A DNA stretch of 59,695 nt from a virus, in the IMG/VR virus record IMGVR_UViG_3300009285_000006, positions 1 through 59,695 of that record; one strand, written 5' to 3'. Positions within the stretch are counted from its first letter, which is position 1, and each line of letters begins with the position of its first letter. Shown here piece by piece: positions 32,296 through 41,387 of the stretch. The notes beneath the pieces were generated by a model. That model did not search any database, was not told where the DNA came from, and saw only the letters and a list, made by a program, of their open reading frames with translations. A program made the position numbers and the translations under genes.

Positions 32296-33287
32296 TAGCG
32301 GAAGGCCCCCATAGCGTATCGGTTACGCTGAGGTCGGTATTGCTCCTGCTCCTGCTCGAAATCTTGCGTTGTGGTCCCCCCCGCTCGGAGCGCTGACCCA
32401 AAGACGCCCCTTTCAGACGGCTTCATGGTGTCATAGCCGGCTAAGTTCATGGTGCGCGCAGTGGGCACGCTTCCCACGCCACTACCCGGCAGAGGCGTCA
32501 TGGCTGCTCGGTTCTGCACTCCACTGTTTGGAGGGGGCGTGCCCCCCTGCATGGCTCGTTGCCAAGGAGCCTGGTTCCGCAGAGCCGCGGTGACGGCATA
32601 GTTCTCCGGGTTGGCGGCCATCGTAGCCTGCTTGAATTGCCAGTCCCGCGCGGCCTCAGCTTCACTCAAACTCTGGGCACGTCCGCCCAGGGTTTGGCGG
32701 CCATCGTAGTAGCCGACCGCCTCGCCCCCACGAAGGCCACGCCCGAAGCGACCCTCAGCCTCAGCCTCAGCCTGGGCACGTCCGCCCAGGGTGTCTTGAC
32801 CCCCATAGCGCCCGGTCATGGCTGCCTGCCATTGCTGTCGCTGAAAAGTGTCCGCTCCCCCTGGCCCATAGCCGTACATACTGGCCCTGGCCTCTTCTTC
32901 CCGGAGGCTTTGGGCTCGTCCCCCTAGTGTTTGCATGGGTCTACCGTATCCGCCGCCACCCCCATAGCCCTCAGTGGGGTCGTAGCCATAGGCATCCGTC
33001 ATGTAATTACGTTGCTGAACAGTCGTCCCCCCACCCGGCAGACGTCCGGTGTTGCGAGCGGTACGGTCGTAGAAGTCCCAATCCATGGCCTGCACCTTGC
33101 CCGTTCGTGGATCACGGCCTCGGTACAGGTTCATGTTATACGGGTCGGTTTCGGGTCCGTAGCCCTGCCCGAAGGTTGGGGTGGTCTCCTCAGAAATACG
33201 CGACCCAAAGGGTTGCCTCCGCATGTTCTGCCAAGGATAATCAGGCCCGGCCCTATAGTCTTCCCTATAGTCGTTTCCATTAGCCAT
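32295..33287 (-). CDS. Gly/Gln-rich repeat protein of the virion region (330 aa)
   Basis: Low-complexity protein with repeated TLGGRAQSLREEEA-type units at about residues 123, 165 and 199, each 35-45 residues apart, and a tyrosine/glycine-rich N-terminal half (PTEGYGGGGGYGRPMQ). Like its upstream neighbour it contains a DPRTGKV-type segment near the N-terminus (RGRDPRTGKVQAMDWDFYD here, REYYDPRTGKVWRID there), so the two share a domain. Likely disordered internal virion protein. Confidence 0.6.
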   Translation of the reverse strand: MANGNDYREDYRAGPDYPWQNMRRQPFGSRISEETTPTFGQGYGPETDPYNMNLYRGRDPRTGKVQAMDWDFYDRTARNTGRLPGGGTTVQQRNYMTDAYGYDPTEGYGGGGGYGRPMQTLGGRAQSLREEEARASMYGYGPGGADTFQRQQWQAAMTGRYGGQDTLGGRAQAEAEAEGRFGRGLRGGEAVGYYDGRQTLGGRAQSLSEAEAARDWQFKQATMAANPENYAVTAALRNQAPWQRAMQGGTPPPNSGVQNRAAMTPLPGSGVGSVPTARTMNLAGYDTMKPSERGVFGSALRAGGTTTQDFEQEQEQYRPQRNRYAMGAFR

Positions 33288-33289
33288 TG

Positions 33290-34702
33290 TCAGTACCTCC
33301 CCTTAAAAGCGTCTTGCCATTTGCGCTGGCCGGAAGCCCCGGCGTAGTCCCACTTTGCAGGCTGTTCATCGGTGGGGGGATAGAGATCCGAGTAATTACC
33401 GGGAGGGCCTATCTGAATCGGGTTAGGCTCAGGGTTATTGAGATCATACCCAGGGGGTCCCTGCTGCCGACCGGGTGTTGGGGGTTGGTTAGGCGGTGCC
33501 ATAGATGGGCTAGGGGGCGCCTGTCCAGGCGTAGGTCGGTATGAGTAATCCCCTTCTCCTATCACTCTGCCTGTCCACCCAGGGTTCCTGGCTAGAAACT
33601 GGTTCACGTCTGAGGTTCCTGTTCTCATAGCCTGGTCGTATAAGGCGCCGCCTTCTTCCCCAAACCGCGCGGCATATTCCTCTCTTGATGGGAGGTTGCC
33701 GCCGCGCGCCTGTTTTACGTTAGCGCCCCACTGCCAGATGCCGCGAGCCTTCTCCTCCGGGCTGGTCTCATAGGCCCCCTTGCCAGGGCCTGCCAGTTGG
33801 CCCACTACCGCATCCGTCGGGGTGGTGTCCAGGCTGAAGTTGGCGTATTTCCCGTAGTCAAACAACCGCCCGCCCTCATCGCCCCATCGCCTGACCCAAG
33901 CCTCCCTGCCGGGGGCTGAACCTGACGCGGCCTTGGTCATCTGTCCCCACTTCCACATCTCGCGCAGTTGGCTATCTTTGCGGGTAGCCTCCACGTCGTT
34001 CGGCATGTACCCCCTGGGCAACTGCGGCAGGTCAAGGCCCTCAAGTTCCTCCACGTCACTATATCCGAGTGCATTAGACTTGCGCGCCTGTTGCTCCTGG
34101 CGCTGCTTCCACAGGTCCATGGCGGTGTTGACGCCGAACTTTTCCTTATCCAGGCCGAACTTTTCCTTATCCAGGCCGAACTTTTCCCGTTCCAATTGGG
34201 CGGTGGCCCTGGTGACTTCCTCTTGAGCATAGGTGAGCTTTTCCTGTGCTGCACGAAGCTTGTTCTGGCTCTGCATGGTGGGCTTCTGGATATTCTCCAT
34301 AATGGCATAGTCGAACTCAAGGCGAGCCTGCGCGGCCATCTTATCGGCCTCAATTTTGGCCCACTGCCACCCTCCCAGAACCCCTACCTCGGGCCTCGGT
34401 GTCGGCTTCTCCGGCTTCCCCGGCGGCTCCACCGGCTTCCCCGGCGGCTCCACCGGCTTCCCCGGCTCCTCCGGCGGCTCCTCCGGCTCCTCCGGCGGCT
34501 CCTCCGGCTCCTCCGGCGGCTCCACCGGCTCCTCCACCGGCTCCTCCACCGGCTCCTCCGGCGGCTCCACCGGCTCCTCATGCGTATTTAACAACGCCCT
34601 TCGGTTGGTGTCGCGCGCGCTCTGCACCGGCCAGTAATTGCCATTGCGGTCTATCCTCCAAACCTTGCCGGTTCGGGGATCGTAATATTCTCGTTCAGCC
34701 AT
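33290..34702 (-). CDS. Virion-region protein with a Pro-Glu repeat rod (470 aa)
   Basis: Residues about 40-105 are runs of EEPVEPPEEP and GKPVEPP units, expected to be a stiff extended rod. Next come a helical part with three copies of EKFGLDK (near residues 168-186) and a C-terminal region of two similar 55-residue modules containing ARFGEEGGALYD and RRWGDEGGRLFD. ATG has AAGGAGCACTAACT upstream. No enzyme motif. Probably an internal or tail-needle-like structural protein. Confidence 0.6.
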   Translation of the reverse strand: MAEREYYDPRTGKVWRIDRNGNYWPVQSARDTNRRALLNTHEEPVEPPEEPVEEPVEEPVEPPEEPEEPPEEPEEPPEEPGKPVEPPGKPVEPPGKPEKPTPRPEVGVLGGWQWAKIEADKMAAQARLEFDYAIMENIQKPTMQSQNKLRAAQEKLTYAQEEVTRATAQLEREKFGLDKEKFGLDKEKFGVNTAMDLWKQRQEQQARKSNALGYSDVEELEGLDLPQLPRGYMPNDVEATRKDSQLREMWKWGQMTKAASGSAPGREAWVRRWGDEGGRLFDYGKYANFSLDTTPTDAVVGQLAGPGKGAYETSPEEKARGIWQWGANVKQARGGNLPSREEYAARFGEEGGALYDQAMRTGTSDVNQFLARNPGWTGRVIGEGDYSYRPTPGQAPPSPSMAPPNQPPTPGRQQGPPGYDLNNPEPNPIQIGPPGNYSDLYPPTDEQPAKWDYAGASGQRKWQDAFKGRY

Positions 34703-34714
34703 AGTTAGTGCTCC

Positions 34715-36403
34715 TTACCACGCCGCGGCCGGCTTCTTGCGGCGCGCTAGTTCCGCGCCTTGCCGTTCCAAGAACTCGTTCTTTTGCTTAGACGTGAGCC
34801 AGTTAGGGGGATCAAGGGGCTTCCCTTTCTCATCCACCACTGGCCCCCGATAGGGGGGTTCCTTAACCTCTCCTGACTTAAGGCGATCTCCTACCTTTCC
34901 TGCGGTCTGCGCATAAATGTCGCCAAGCACGCCTAGTAGTCCTTCCGGGGACCCTTTCCCCCTGGCAAATCGGCCGATATCCCTGCTTATGTCGCCAATT
35001 GATTCTTGCCAGGGCTCCCGTGGCGACCCGCCGCCCATCTGCTCACTGTAGGTGTCCCACCCCTTTGCCGTAGGTGGAGGGATGGGCTCGTCATCCATCT
35101 CAATCGGATGCCCACCCCTCTGCTTACTGTCGGAGCGCCAATCCACTGACGATAGCCCAGAGTTGGCAAACAGATCATCCATCGAGGGCAACAGCTCCTT
35201 ACTTCCTTGCTCATCCCACCCGGACATGTCAACCTCCGGCAGCCAGTCCTCCGGGGGTTTCTTCGCAGCATCGTTTATCTCCTGTTCTCTTTCGGTTCCC
35301 CGGTTCATCATGCCCTTCCAGTTTGGCGCCGGAGGCAGATAGTCCTTAAGTTGGCCGACAATATCCAGGTCAATAGGAATAAAGGCGGGTTCTATGGGCT
35401 TCAGTTCGTTCATGCGCCCCCGGTCCCAATTGCCCAGGTTTTTCATGACGGTCTCTGCGCCCTGCCTAGTCATCATGTACGGCGCCAGCCTCTCGATTAT
35501 CTCATACGGAGCCAGGATAGCCTCGCGCCACATGGTCGCCGCGTCCTTGTTGCGGTCCCACTCCGCTTTAGCCTCAGCCGTGCTACGGACTCCGGCAGCA
35601 ATCTGGTCTTGCAAGAGATTGCGCTGTTCTGACAGGGACGGCCCAAGCACGTCGTCAGAGAACCATATGGCTTCCTCTGCCTTACTAATCTTCGCATCAA
35701 CGGCCTTTAATTGAGCTTCGACAGACGTGATTCTTTTATCCAACTCGGTTGGGTCCGCATTATCCGGCAAGGCGTTGTACGCCGCTAGAAGCGCACTAAG
35801 CTTGGCCTCCAGTGAAGCCTTGAGGCCCTCCTGAATGGTGATGAATTGTTCGGCGTTATTGACTAGGGCCTTACCGCGCTCTTCCTTGGGGCCAGCGGGG
35901 ATCACGGGCCGCGGGCGTGTCGGTTTCTCGTCTCCCATCGTAGCGTCTCCTTTCGGCTCTCCTTTCGGCTCGGACGATCCCTTTGTACTCGAAGGCGGGC
36001 TTCCCCCTGCTAAGCGGCTGATCTTGCCGGCGTAGTCCTGGTCAGTGGCCCAGCCCTTACCTTGCAGGTACTTGGCGAAGTCGTAGGCATTAGTCTTGGG
36101 CGCATCCTTGTACCGCGGCGAGAGCATGTTGCGGGCCAACCGCTCAAAAGCTGCGCCAATGCTGGCGTCGGAGGCAAAGTCGGCCCTGGTGTTCACCCGC
36201 TTCCCCCCTTCAACTTCCCATGTAGGGTAGTTGCCCGAAGCCTCACCGGGAAGAGCCTTTATCCCAAAGAGCGGTTTCTTGAGGTCTCCGCCCGTTTCGT
36301 TACGCGCCATGGCGATGAGCCAGGCGGCGGGAATACCTGTCTTCCGCTCTGTCTCTACCGCGTAGGGCCAGAGGGACTCAGTAAACCTGTCCTTCTCAGG
36401 CAA
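34715..36403 (-). CDS. Virion-associated muramidase/glucosaminidase-like protein (562 aa)
   Basis: Residues 10-135 read like the FlgJ/glucosaminidase family: LWPYAVETERKTGIPAAWLI, then MARNETGG with a candidate catalytic Glu 36, LFGIKA, a later ADFASDASIGAAFERLARNM and YLQGKGWATDQDYAGKIS. The rest is helical (KALVNNAEQFITIQEGLKAS) with a disordered C-terminus. Such enzymes open the cell wall during DNA entry. The start is TTG directly after the upstream TAG; the next methionine would cut into the domain. Confidence 0.7.
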   Translation of the reverse strand: MPEKDRFTESLWPYAVETERKTGIPAAWLIAMARNETGGDLKKPLFGIKALPGEASGNYPTWEVEGGKRVNTRADFASDASIGAAFERLARNMLSPRYKDAPKTNAYDFAKYLQGKGWATDQDYAGKISRLAGGSPPSSTKGSSEPKGEPKGDATMGDEKPTRPRPVIPAGPKEERGKALVNNAEQFITIQEGLKASLEAKLSALLAAYNALPDNADPTELDKRITSVEAQLKAVDAKISKAEEAIWFSDDVLGPSLSEQRNLLQDQIAAGVRSTAEAKAEWDRNKDAATMWREAILAPYEIIERLAPYMMTRQGAETVMKNLGNWDRGRMNELKPIEPAFIPIDLDIVGQLKDYLPPAPNWKGMMNRGTEREQEINDAAKKPPEDWLPEVDMSGWDEQGSKELLPSMDDLFANSGLSSVDWRSDSKQRGGHPIEMDDEPIPPPTAKGWDTYSEQMGGGSPREPWQESIGDISRDIGRFARGKGSPEGLLGVLGDIYAQTAGKVGDRLKSGEVKEPPYRGPVVDEKGKPLDPPNWLTSKQKNEFLERQGAELARRKKPAAAW

Positions 36404-36565
36404 CTACTTCTTGCCCTTCCTTGCAGGGAGGCCGCGCCGTGGAGTAGACGCGTACTCCTTCAATTGCTTCTCGCTCATGCCTGTTCGGGTGGGTTCCCCC
36501 TCACGGGCACGGGCTAGGTCCGCGCCCATCAGTTTTTGTTGCTGTTTCGACACAGAAGGCGACAT
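36404..36565 (-). CDS. DUF3008-like small protein (53 aa)
   Basis: MSPSVSKQQQKLMGADLARA... with TGMSEKQLKEYASTPRRGLP matches the small phage DUF3008 pattern (S-K-x-Q-Q at the N-terminus and MS-K-Q-L-x-E-A-x-T-x-x-GLP at the C-terminus). Very basic, helical and of unknown function, usually near portal genes, as here. Confidence 0.75.
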   Translation of the reverse strand: MSPSVSKQQQKLMGADLARAREGEPTRTGMSEKQLKEYASTPRRGLPARKGKK

Positions 36566-36628
36566 GCGCTTTACTCCTTGCAGGCATCAAATTTTATACA
36601 GGTGAAGGTTGACTAAATTAGCTTGTTC

Positions 36629-36925
36629 TTACTTTTGGCTGGTGACATTTTGTTCCCCCATGTTCTTCAGATAGGAAATCTTCTTCACGGCCCGCATGGG
36701 TATCTGGATACAGTCGCAGCAGTTGAGAAGCTCGATGCCCACGCTGTGCGTAAGCGTTACCGACTTGGCGGTTTTCTTCACCAAATAGCCGACGGAGATG
36801 TGCTTCAAATGTTCGTCATTGAGGCCGCCATCGCACAGGGATTCGTAAGAATTCCACTTGCTTGTAACTACGCTATCTACCCACTCCACAAGAATGATAT
36901 CGGGCGGCCATTTCTTGCTGCTCAT
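36629..36925 (-). CDS. Hypothetical small protein (98 aa)
   Basis: MSSKKWPPDIILVEWVDSVV... is strand-rich, with SVGYLVKKTAKSVTLTHSVG and a CCDC cluster, similar in feel to small barrel domains. ATG 36925 overlaps the upstream TGA as TGATG. In the portal region but of unknown role. Confidence 0.6.
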   Translation of the reverse strand: MSSKKWPPDIILVEWVDSVVTSKWNSYESLCDGGLNDEHLKHISVGYLVKKTAKSVTLTHSVGIELLNCCDCIQIPMRAVKKISYLKNMGEQNVTSQK

Positions 36926-37035
36926 CAGCACCCCTTCTTCAGCTTCTTCATGGCCTCCTGGTGCTCCTTCGGCGTCATGCCCTTGTGCTCCTTGGGCATG
37001 GACTTGGGCATATTCCCCATTTTGCCTGATTTCAT
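36925..37035 (-). CDS. Lysine/methionine-rich peptide (36 aa)
   Basis: MKSGKMGNMPKSMPKEHKGM... has 11 Lys and 6 Met in 36 residues and ends LKKGC. ATG 37035 has GGAGGG seven bases upstream and the stop overlaps the next start, so it is very probably translated. A DNA-packaging or head role is plausible from charge and place only. Confidence 0.6.
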   Translation of the reverse strand: MKSGKMGNMPKSMPKEHKGMTPKEHQEAMKKLKKGC

Positions 37036-37343
37036 TCGACTTCCCTCCTAAGTTCTTGTGCTTGAAGCTTCTCCATCTCGTAGACCCACTCGCGAATATC
37101 CGTCTCGGGCCGTCCGGCAAACCGCTCCCGGCGCCGGAGTACTTCTTCTTGGAGGTCCGGCGGAAGGCTCATCAGTGGCGCCGATAGCAAGCGGTACTCC
37201 CATAGTTGTTCGTTTCGGGAGACCGGGGTGGCTCCCATGGGGTGCTGCCCGCCCTTGAGTTGCAACGCCATATGATCCGAGACCTCCCGCATCTTCTCTA
37301 CCACGCGGTTGGTTATGCGGTCGTAGCGGTTCTCGGTCGCCAT
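37032..37343 (-). CDS. Hypothetical protein after portal (103 aa)
   Basis: Helical charged protein (NRVVEKMREVSDHMALQLKG, then LQEEVLRRRERFAGRPETD). ATG 37343 follows AGGGGAATAGA and overlaps the portal stop. It probably belongs to the head-completion or portal-accessory group, by position. Confidence 0.6.
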   Translation of the reverse strand: MATENRYDRITNRVVEKMREVSDHMALQLKGGQHPMGATPVSRNEQLWEYRLLSAPLMSLPPDLQEEVLRRRERFAGRPETDIREWVYEMEKLQAQELRREVE

Positions 37344-37344
37344 T

Positions 37345-39387
37345 CTATTCCCCTGGTATCCCGCCAGGGAGCATAAGGGTGCTGGGCTGCCTCTCCACCC
37401 CGGCGGGCCTTCCCCCTGGCGCCGGCGGCCCCCCCATGGGGGCCATGCCAGGCATCGCTCCCTCAAGAGGCATGTTCAGGCCCGGCTCCGCAGCCAGGTT
37501 CTCCGGCGCGGGGACGCCTTCCATGCCGCCGCCAAAACCCGGCGGGGGAGGCCCTTGGCCAGCCTGCTCTTGGTCCAGCATTTCCTCCACGCCGGGAGGC
37601 AGGGGCATGGCAGCTAAGCGAGCCTTGCGCTCAGCTTCTTCTATCACATCCAGTTCGTGAGATCGCTCCAGGGCTCGCTTAACCATAGCGTCAAAGAGCG
37701 GCCCCTGTCCGGCGTAAACCATGTCCTCGACCACTCGCTCTTCCATGATTTCTTCGGGGTTGGGGATGTGCATACCATCTTCTAAGTACATCCGGCGGGG
37801 GATCCCGCCCCCCTGCCATTGCTGCATGAAGAAACTCCCCTCTGCAATCCGGTTTGACGGCAAGAGCGGCACTATCCGAGCGGTGCAGGAATAGTAGCCA
37901 AAGATGTCCTTCGGCCCAAATCCGAGCCATCTCTTCTGTGGTTGGCCCCGGATCTTCCTTGGGGCATCTCCCAAGACGTACAACTTTTCCTTGATGACGT
38001 TCTCAATCAACCACCAGACGAACTTAGTCATCTCCTGAATGGCCAGCGATGCGTTGTCCCGGATCGGGTCATAGACCTGTCTTGCGGCGGTCATAAGTTG
38101 GTTTATGGCGTAGCCCGGTTGTTCTGGCCCCCCCATGCCCTTTAGCACATTAGGTACCGCTTCCTTCAATTCTCCCAGCAGGAATTGGATCATCTCCGAC
38201 AGGTCCTGGCCGACAGGTGGCGGGTTGACCCATCCCATATGCCACCCAGAAGGCATCCCCTTGAAGACCCCTGCCTTATAGGTGATCTCCGGCATAAGTT
38301 GGTTTTGGGCCTTTCCATCCGGCCCCGGCCTGACTGTAAGACCCGGTGTTCCCTGTGGGCCCTCGATGGTTCCCATGGGGTAGGCTGCCAAGTGAGCCCA
38401 GTTGTGCTTCATGGTCAGGAGCTCGTCCAGTTCCATTTCCTTATCCACCATCTGCTCCACCACGCTCTCCGCCTGTTTCCATAGCATTTCCGTAGAGTTG
38501 GAGAGGCCGAAGAATGGGAAGTATGGGGTTCTGTGGTAGGCGTGCCCGAACTGTTTGAGGATGGTGTCGTCCGCCATATAGGAGACATGGTACGGGTTCC
38601 AGTGTTCAACGAACTGCTTTTCTTCCTCAGAGGAAGAGCCAGGGCGGTGGCCCTCCACATAAGGAGCGGAAACCTGAGACGGCAGGAATGTCCTGGTGCC
38701 TTCGTGATAGGTCAGCCCAAAGTCACTCTCGATACTAGTAACTGTACGGGTAGTGACTTCGACGCACTCTCTCAGTCCGCCCTCGGTCATAAAGCCCCAC
38801 CAGGTCCGGGGGTCCACCGCCTGCCATGCCAGTGGGATACGGCCCTGTTTGTAAAGCTCTCTGGATTCCGACAGGCTGGTCGACTCCTTCTCGTCCAATC
38901 GCCCAATGCGCTTGCCGAACATGGTCTTGGAGGTGGGGTAGTCGTGCCAGGTATGCGGGGTATAAACCATTTTCCAGATGCCCATCCCGAAGGTTACAGC
39001 ATGGTCCATCCCGCCGCGGAAGGGCCGGAAGGGGAGTCGAGCAGAGTCCATATCTTCCAAAAGCGCCGTAGACCACTTTTCCCGCAGGGTAGCGTTCTCC
39101 TGCGCCGCCCGCCCTGGGCCCGAAGGTGTGACCGCGATGGTGGGCATATTGATGGTCAGCGAGGACACGAGACGGCGCACAGTATCGGCCACGATGCGGA
39201 CGCGGACCTCTTTGGTGGTGTTCTTGAAGCCGTCCGGGATGTTGATGGGGTGATCGCCTATTCTGACCTGGGCGATTTTCTCCCAGCGCTTTCGCTGCGA
39301 GTCGGATTGCGAGATCGCCTCGTCACGTAGTCGCTGGATATGCCGTAGGCCGGGCGGCGCCGGTAGCGACGCTTCCTTTTTAGCCAT
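37345..39387 (-). CDS. Portal protein
   Basis: The 680-residue product lies downstream of terminase and upstream of scaffold/capsid. RHIQRLRDEAISQSDSQRKR, RIVADTVRRLVSSLTINMPT and then FGMGIWKMVYTPHTWHDYP fit the stem and wing region of large podovirus-type portals; the long helix-rich middle (AINQLMTAARQVYDPIRDNA) fits the clip and crown; the Pro/Gly-rich tail is disordered. It forms the dodecameric DNA gate. It is controlled by its own promoter and attenuator-like leader. Confidence 0.75.
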   Translation of the reverse strand: MAKKEASLPAPPGLRHIQRLRDEAISQSDSQRKRWEKIAQVRIGDHPINIPDGFKNTTKEVRVRIVADTVRRLVSSLTINMPTIAVTPSGPGRAAQENATLREKWSTALLEDMDSARLPFRPFRGGMDHAVTFGMGIWKMVYTPHTWHDYPTSKTMFGKRIGRLDEKESTSLSESRELYKQGRIPLAWQAVDPRTWWGFMTEGGLRECVEVTTRTVTSIESDFGLTYHEGTRTFLPSQVSAPYVEGHRPGSSSEEEKQFVEHWNPYHVSYMADDTILKQFGHAYHRTPYFPFFGLSNSTEMLWKQAESVVEQMVDKEMELDELLTMKHNWAHLAAYPMGTIEGPQGTPGLTVRPGPDGKAQNQLMPEITYKAGVFKGMPSGWHMGWVNPPPVGQDLSEMIQFLLGELKEAVPNVLKGMGGPEQPGYAINQLMTAARQVYDPIRDNASLAIQEMTKFVWWLIENVIKEKLYVLGDAPRKIRGQPQKRWLGFGPKDIFGYYSCTARIVPLLPSNRIAEGSFFMQQWQGGGIPRRMYLEDGMHIPNPEEIMEERVVEDMVYAGQGPLFDAMVKRALERSHELDVIEEAERKARLAAMPLPPGVEEMLDQEQAGQGPPPPGFGGGMEGVPAPENLAAEPGLNMPLEGAMPGMAPMGGPPAPGGRPAGVERQPSTLMLPGGIPGE

Positions 39388-39401
39388 CCTTCTTCAAACC
39401 T

Positions 39402-39458
39402 CGCAAAAGAGAAAAGGGGTTATCATACATGATAACCCCTCACGAACACGAACGGGGC
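39402..39458 (-). terminator. Attenuator-like element before the portal gene
   Basis: On the minus strand AGGGGTTATCAT and its complement (39440-39415, a 10- to 12-bp stem with a short loop) are followed by TTTTCTCTTTT. Immediately upstream lies the 23-base segment (39458-39436) shared with the scaffold/capsid leader. The GGGG at the start of the terminator stem can alternatively pair with GCCCC at the start of the shared segment. Confidence 0.75.
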
Positions 39459-39498
39459 AAGCGTTTATTCGGTTGTCAGGCCCCTGCCTTTGTTAGCT

Positions 39499-39527
39499 AC
39501 TATACTACGAGGACAGCATCCTGTCTA
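39499..39527 (-). promoter_or_regulatory. Promoter for the portal leader
   Basis: TAGACA (39527-39522 on the minus strand), a 17-base spacer and TATAGT (39504-39499), both one base from consensus. GACAG-GATG-CTGTC forms a short palindrome over the -35 edge. Transcription would start about 60 bases before the attenuator-like terminator. Confidence 0.65.
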
Positions 39528-39534
39528 CCTCTGC

Positions 39535-39774
39535 CTACTCGCCCGGCGTCCCCAAACTTCCCATCTTCTGCTCTTGCCATGACCTTTCCTCGTCAGAGCG
39601 GACGATCATGGCTAACAGGCGCCGCATAACACGGGCGCGGCCCTTGCCATGATAACGGGCCTTTGCGATGACTTCCTCAAGAAGAGCATCCATGTCTCTC
39701 CCGTCAGCTTCCCCCTCGTGGGGGGGCCATGGGTGCTTTGGCTGTGTCCGGCGCACATCCTCTTCAAATTTCAA
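39535..39774 (-). CDS. Hypothetical protein after terminase (79 aa)
   Basis: TTG 39774 has GGAGG six bases upstream and overlaps the preceding stop. The product is charged and helical (LLEEVIAKARYHGKGRARVM). No family. It is the last gene before the portal promoter. Confidence 0.5.
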   Translation of the reverse strand: MKFEEDVRRTQPKHPWPPHEGEADGRDMDALLEEVIAKARYHGKGRARVMRRLLAMIVRSDEERSWQEQKMGSLGTPGE

Positions 39775-39967
39775 TATCGGCCTCCAGTTGGAGCCTAATC
39801 CTCATCTGCTCCATCCACTCATGCATCTCTCGAACGTCCTGCAACCGTAGCTCAAACGAGCGAAGTTGCTTAAAAACCCTTCGCAAGTCTTCTGCGGTCA
39901 GGGTCTTCCCCGGTTCGCCCCGAATGGCATCCACGTCGTCCTTACTCAAGTCTAACATCAATGTCAT
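39764..39967 (-). CDS. Hypothetical helical protein (67 aa)
   Basis: MTLMLDLSKDDVDAIRGEPG... then LTAEDLRRVFKQLRSFELRL is an all-helical acidic/basic protein. ATG 39967 lies inside the terminase end (26-base overlap). No domain is recognised. Confidence 0.55.
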   Translation of the reverse strand: MTLMLDLSKDDVDAIRGEPGKTLTAEDLRRVFKQLRSFELRLQDVREMHEWMEQMRIRLQLEADIEI

Positions 39968-41387
39968 AAATCTCCAATACAGCAGCCAGGCGCAAAAGAG
40001 CCTGTGACATGGCATCGCATTGATCGGCATGTGCCCCATTCGGGAATGAAGCGCATTCCTCAATGAACCCATCCACCCATGGGGCGGTGGCCGGGGCGGG
40101 AAGCCAAACGTTACCGGCCTCGATCTGAGGGGAGACGGCGGCGACCCTGGCCTCCTTGCCTCCTTTAGGGTTGACCGCAATAAGCCCTTCGATCTTCTGG
40201 CGCAGGGTGTCGATGACCGCCGGCCCGTTAGCCTTGTCCTCGACGAACTTAGCGTAGGCTGTGGGCCAGGCAACCGACATAGCCATTACGGCCTTGACCG
40301 TCTCGGGAAAGTCCCGCCTAGCGCGGTCCTGGTCCAGGAGATACTTGTTAGCGCCGATTCTCCCCCAGACCTGCCCAACCACATAGTCGGAGTCCGTAGT
40401 CTTCTTGAAGGCCATGTCCCAAGATTGTACAATTTCATCAAAGGTGTTCAGGGCGGGGCGTTCCTTATAGAAGCGCCACCAGGCCCGTTTGATCTTTCCT
40501 CCCTCAGCAGGAGACGGGCGCTGTTGAATCTGCCCCGCGTAGCGGTACTCCCCAAGCGCAGCCCGCAGGCTCTTGGTGGCAGCAGGCCCCACCTTGGCAG
40601 GCCATAGCAACTCCCCCTCATAGGTGCGCCAGTCCTTCCAACCGGTCTCCAGCACGACGCATTGTCGCTTGGGCTCATACTCTCCCGGCAACATGAGGTG
40701 TACCCATCCGCCCTGGGCCAGCAGATGTCCGCTAAGGTCCTGTTCGTGGACTCTCTGCCCGATGATGACGGCCCGGCCGGTTTCCAGATCGTTGAACCGG
40801 GTGGTCATGGTGCCGTCCCACCAGTCTATGGTGGCCTTGCGAATGGGCTCGGACTCCCCCTGATTGGTGTCGTGGGCGTCGTCTACGCATAGAAAATCCC
40901 CCCCCTGCCCTGTAACCCCTGCCTCAACTGATGTACAGAGGCGATAGCCGGTCTTGTCGTTCTCGTAGACGCTCTTGAGGTTCTGATCCCCGGTGAGCTG
41001 GTAGACGTGCCCCCACCTGTCCTGATACCAAGGACTCCCGATAACCCGCCGACACTTGAGGCTGTCCCGAATGGCCAGAGGCATGGCATAAGACGCAAAG
41101 AGCCACCTGATCTCAGGATCCGTGGCCCAAGCCCAGGTTGGCCAGAACACGGAGACCAGAAGAGATTTGCCATACCTGGGGGGGATATTGATCAGAAGCC
41201 GGCGTATCTGCCCGACGGTGACGGCCTCAAGGTGCTCGCAGATAGCGTCAATATGATAGCCCGGCACAAACGGGCGCCCAGGTTCAACTACGTGCCACGC
41301 CTGAGTGACGTAATCCCGCAGAGACTTCTCCGCAATGAGCGTCTGCACAGCCTCCAGTGAGGGCTTGTCCTGGACCGACAGGGGCAC
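39942..41387 (-). CDS. terL: Large terminase subunit
   Basis: The 481-residue product carries the packaging ATPase, Walker A PPRYGKS at 69-75 and Walker B LCVDD at 166-170, and an RNase H-like nuclease with Asp 324 in SWDMAFK, Glu 383/Asp 384 in VEDKANG and Asp 455/458 in HADQCDA. All motor and nuclease residues are present and the order is standard. It cuts concatemers and drives DNA into the prohead. It overlaps the upstream gene by one base. Confidence 0.95.
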   Translation of the reverse strand: MPLSVQDKPSLEAVQTLIAEKSLRDYVTQAWHVVEPGRPFVPGYHIDAICEHLEAVTVGQIRRLLINIPPRYGKSLLVSVFWPTWAWATDPEIRWLFASYAMPLAIRDSLKCRRVIGSPWYQDRWGHVYQLTGDQNLKSVYENDKTGYRLCTSVEAGVTGQGGDFLCVDDAHDTNQGESEPIRKATIDWWDGTMTTRFNDLETGRAVIIGQRVHEQDLSGHLLAQGGWVHLMLPGEYEPKRQCVVLETGWKDWRTYEGELLWPAKVGPAATKSLRAALGEYRYAGQIQQRPSPAEGGKIKRAWWRFYKERPALNTFDEIVQSWDMAFKKTTDSDYVVGQVWGRIGANKYLLDQDRARRDFPETVKAVMAMSVAWPTAYAKFVEDKANGPAVIDTLRQKIEGLIAVNPKGGKEARVAAVSPQIEAGNVWLPAPATAPWVDGFIEECASFPNGAHADQCDAMSQALLRLAAVLEIYDIDVRLE

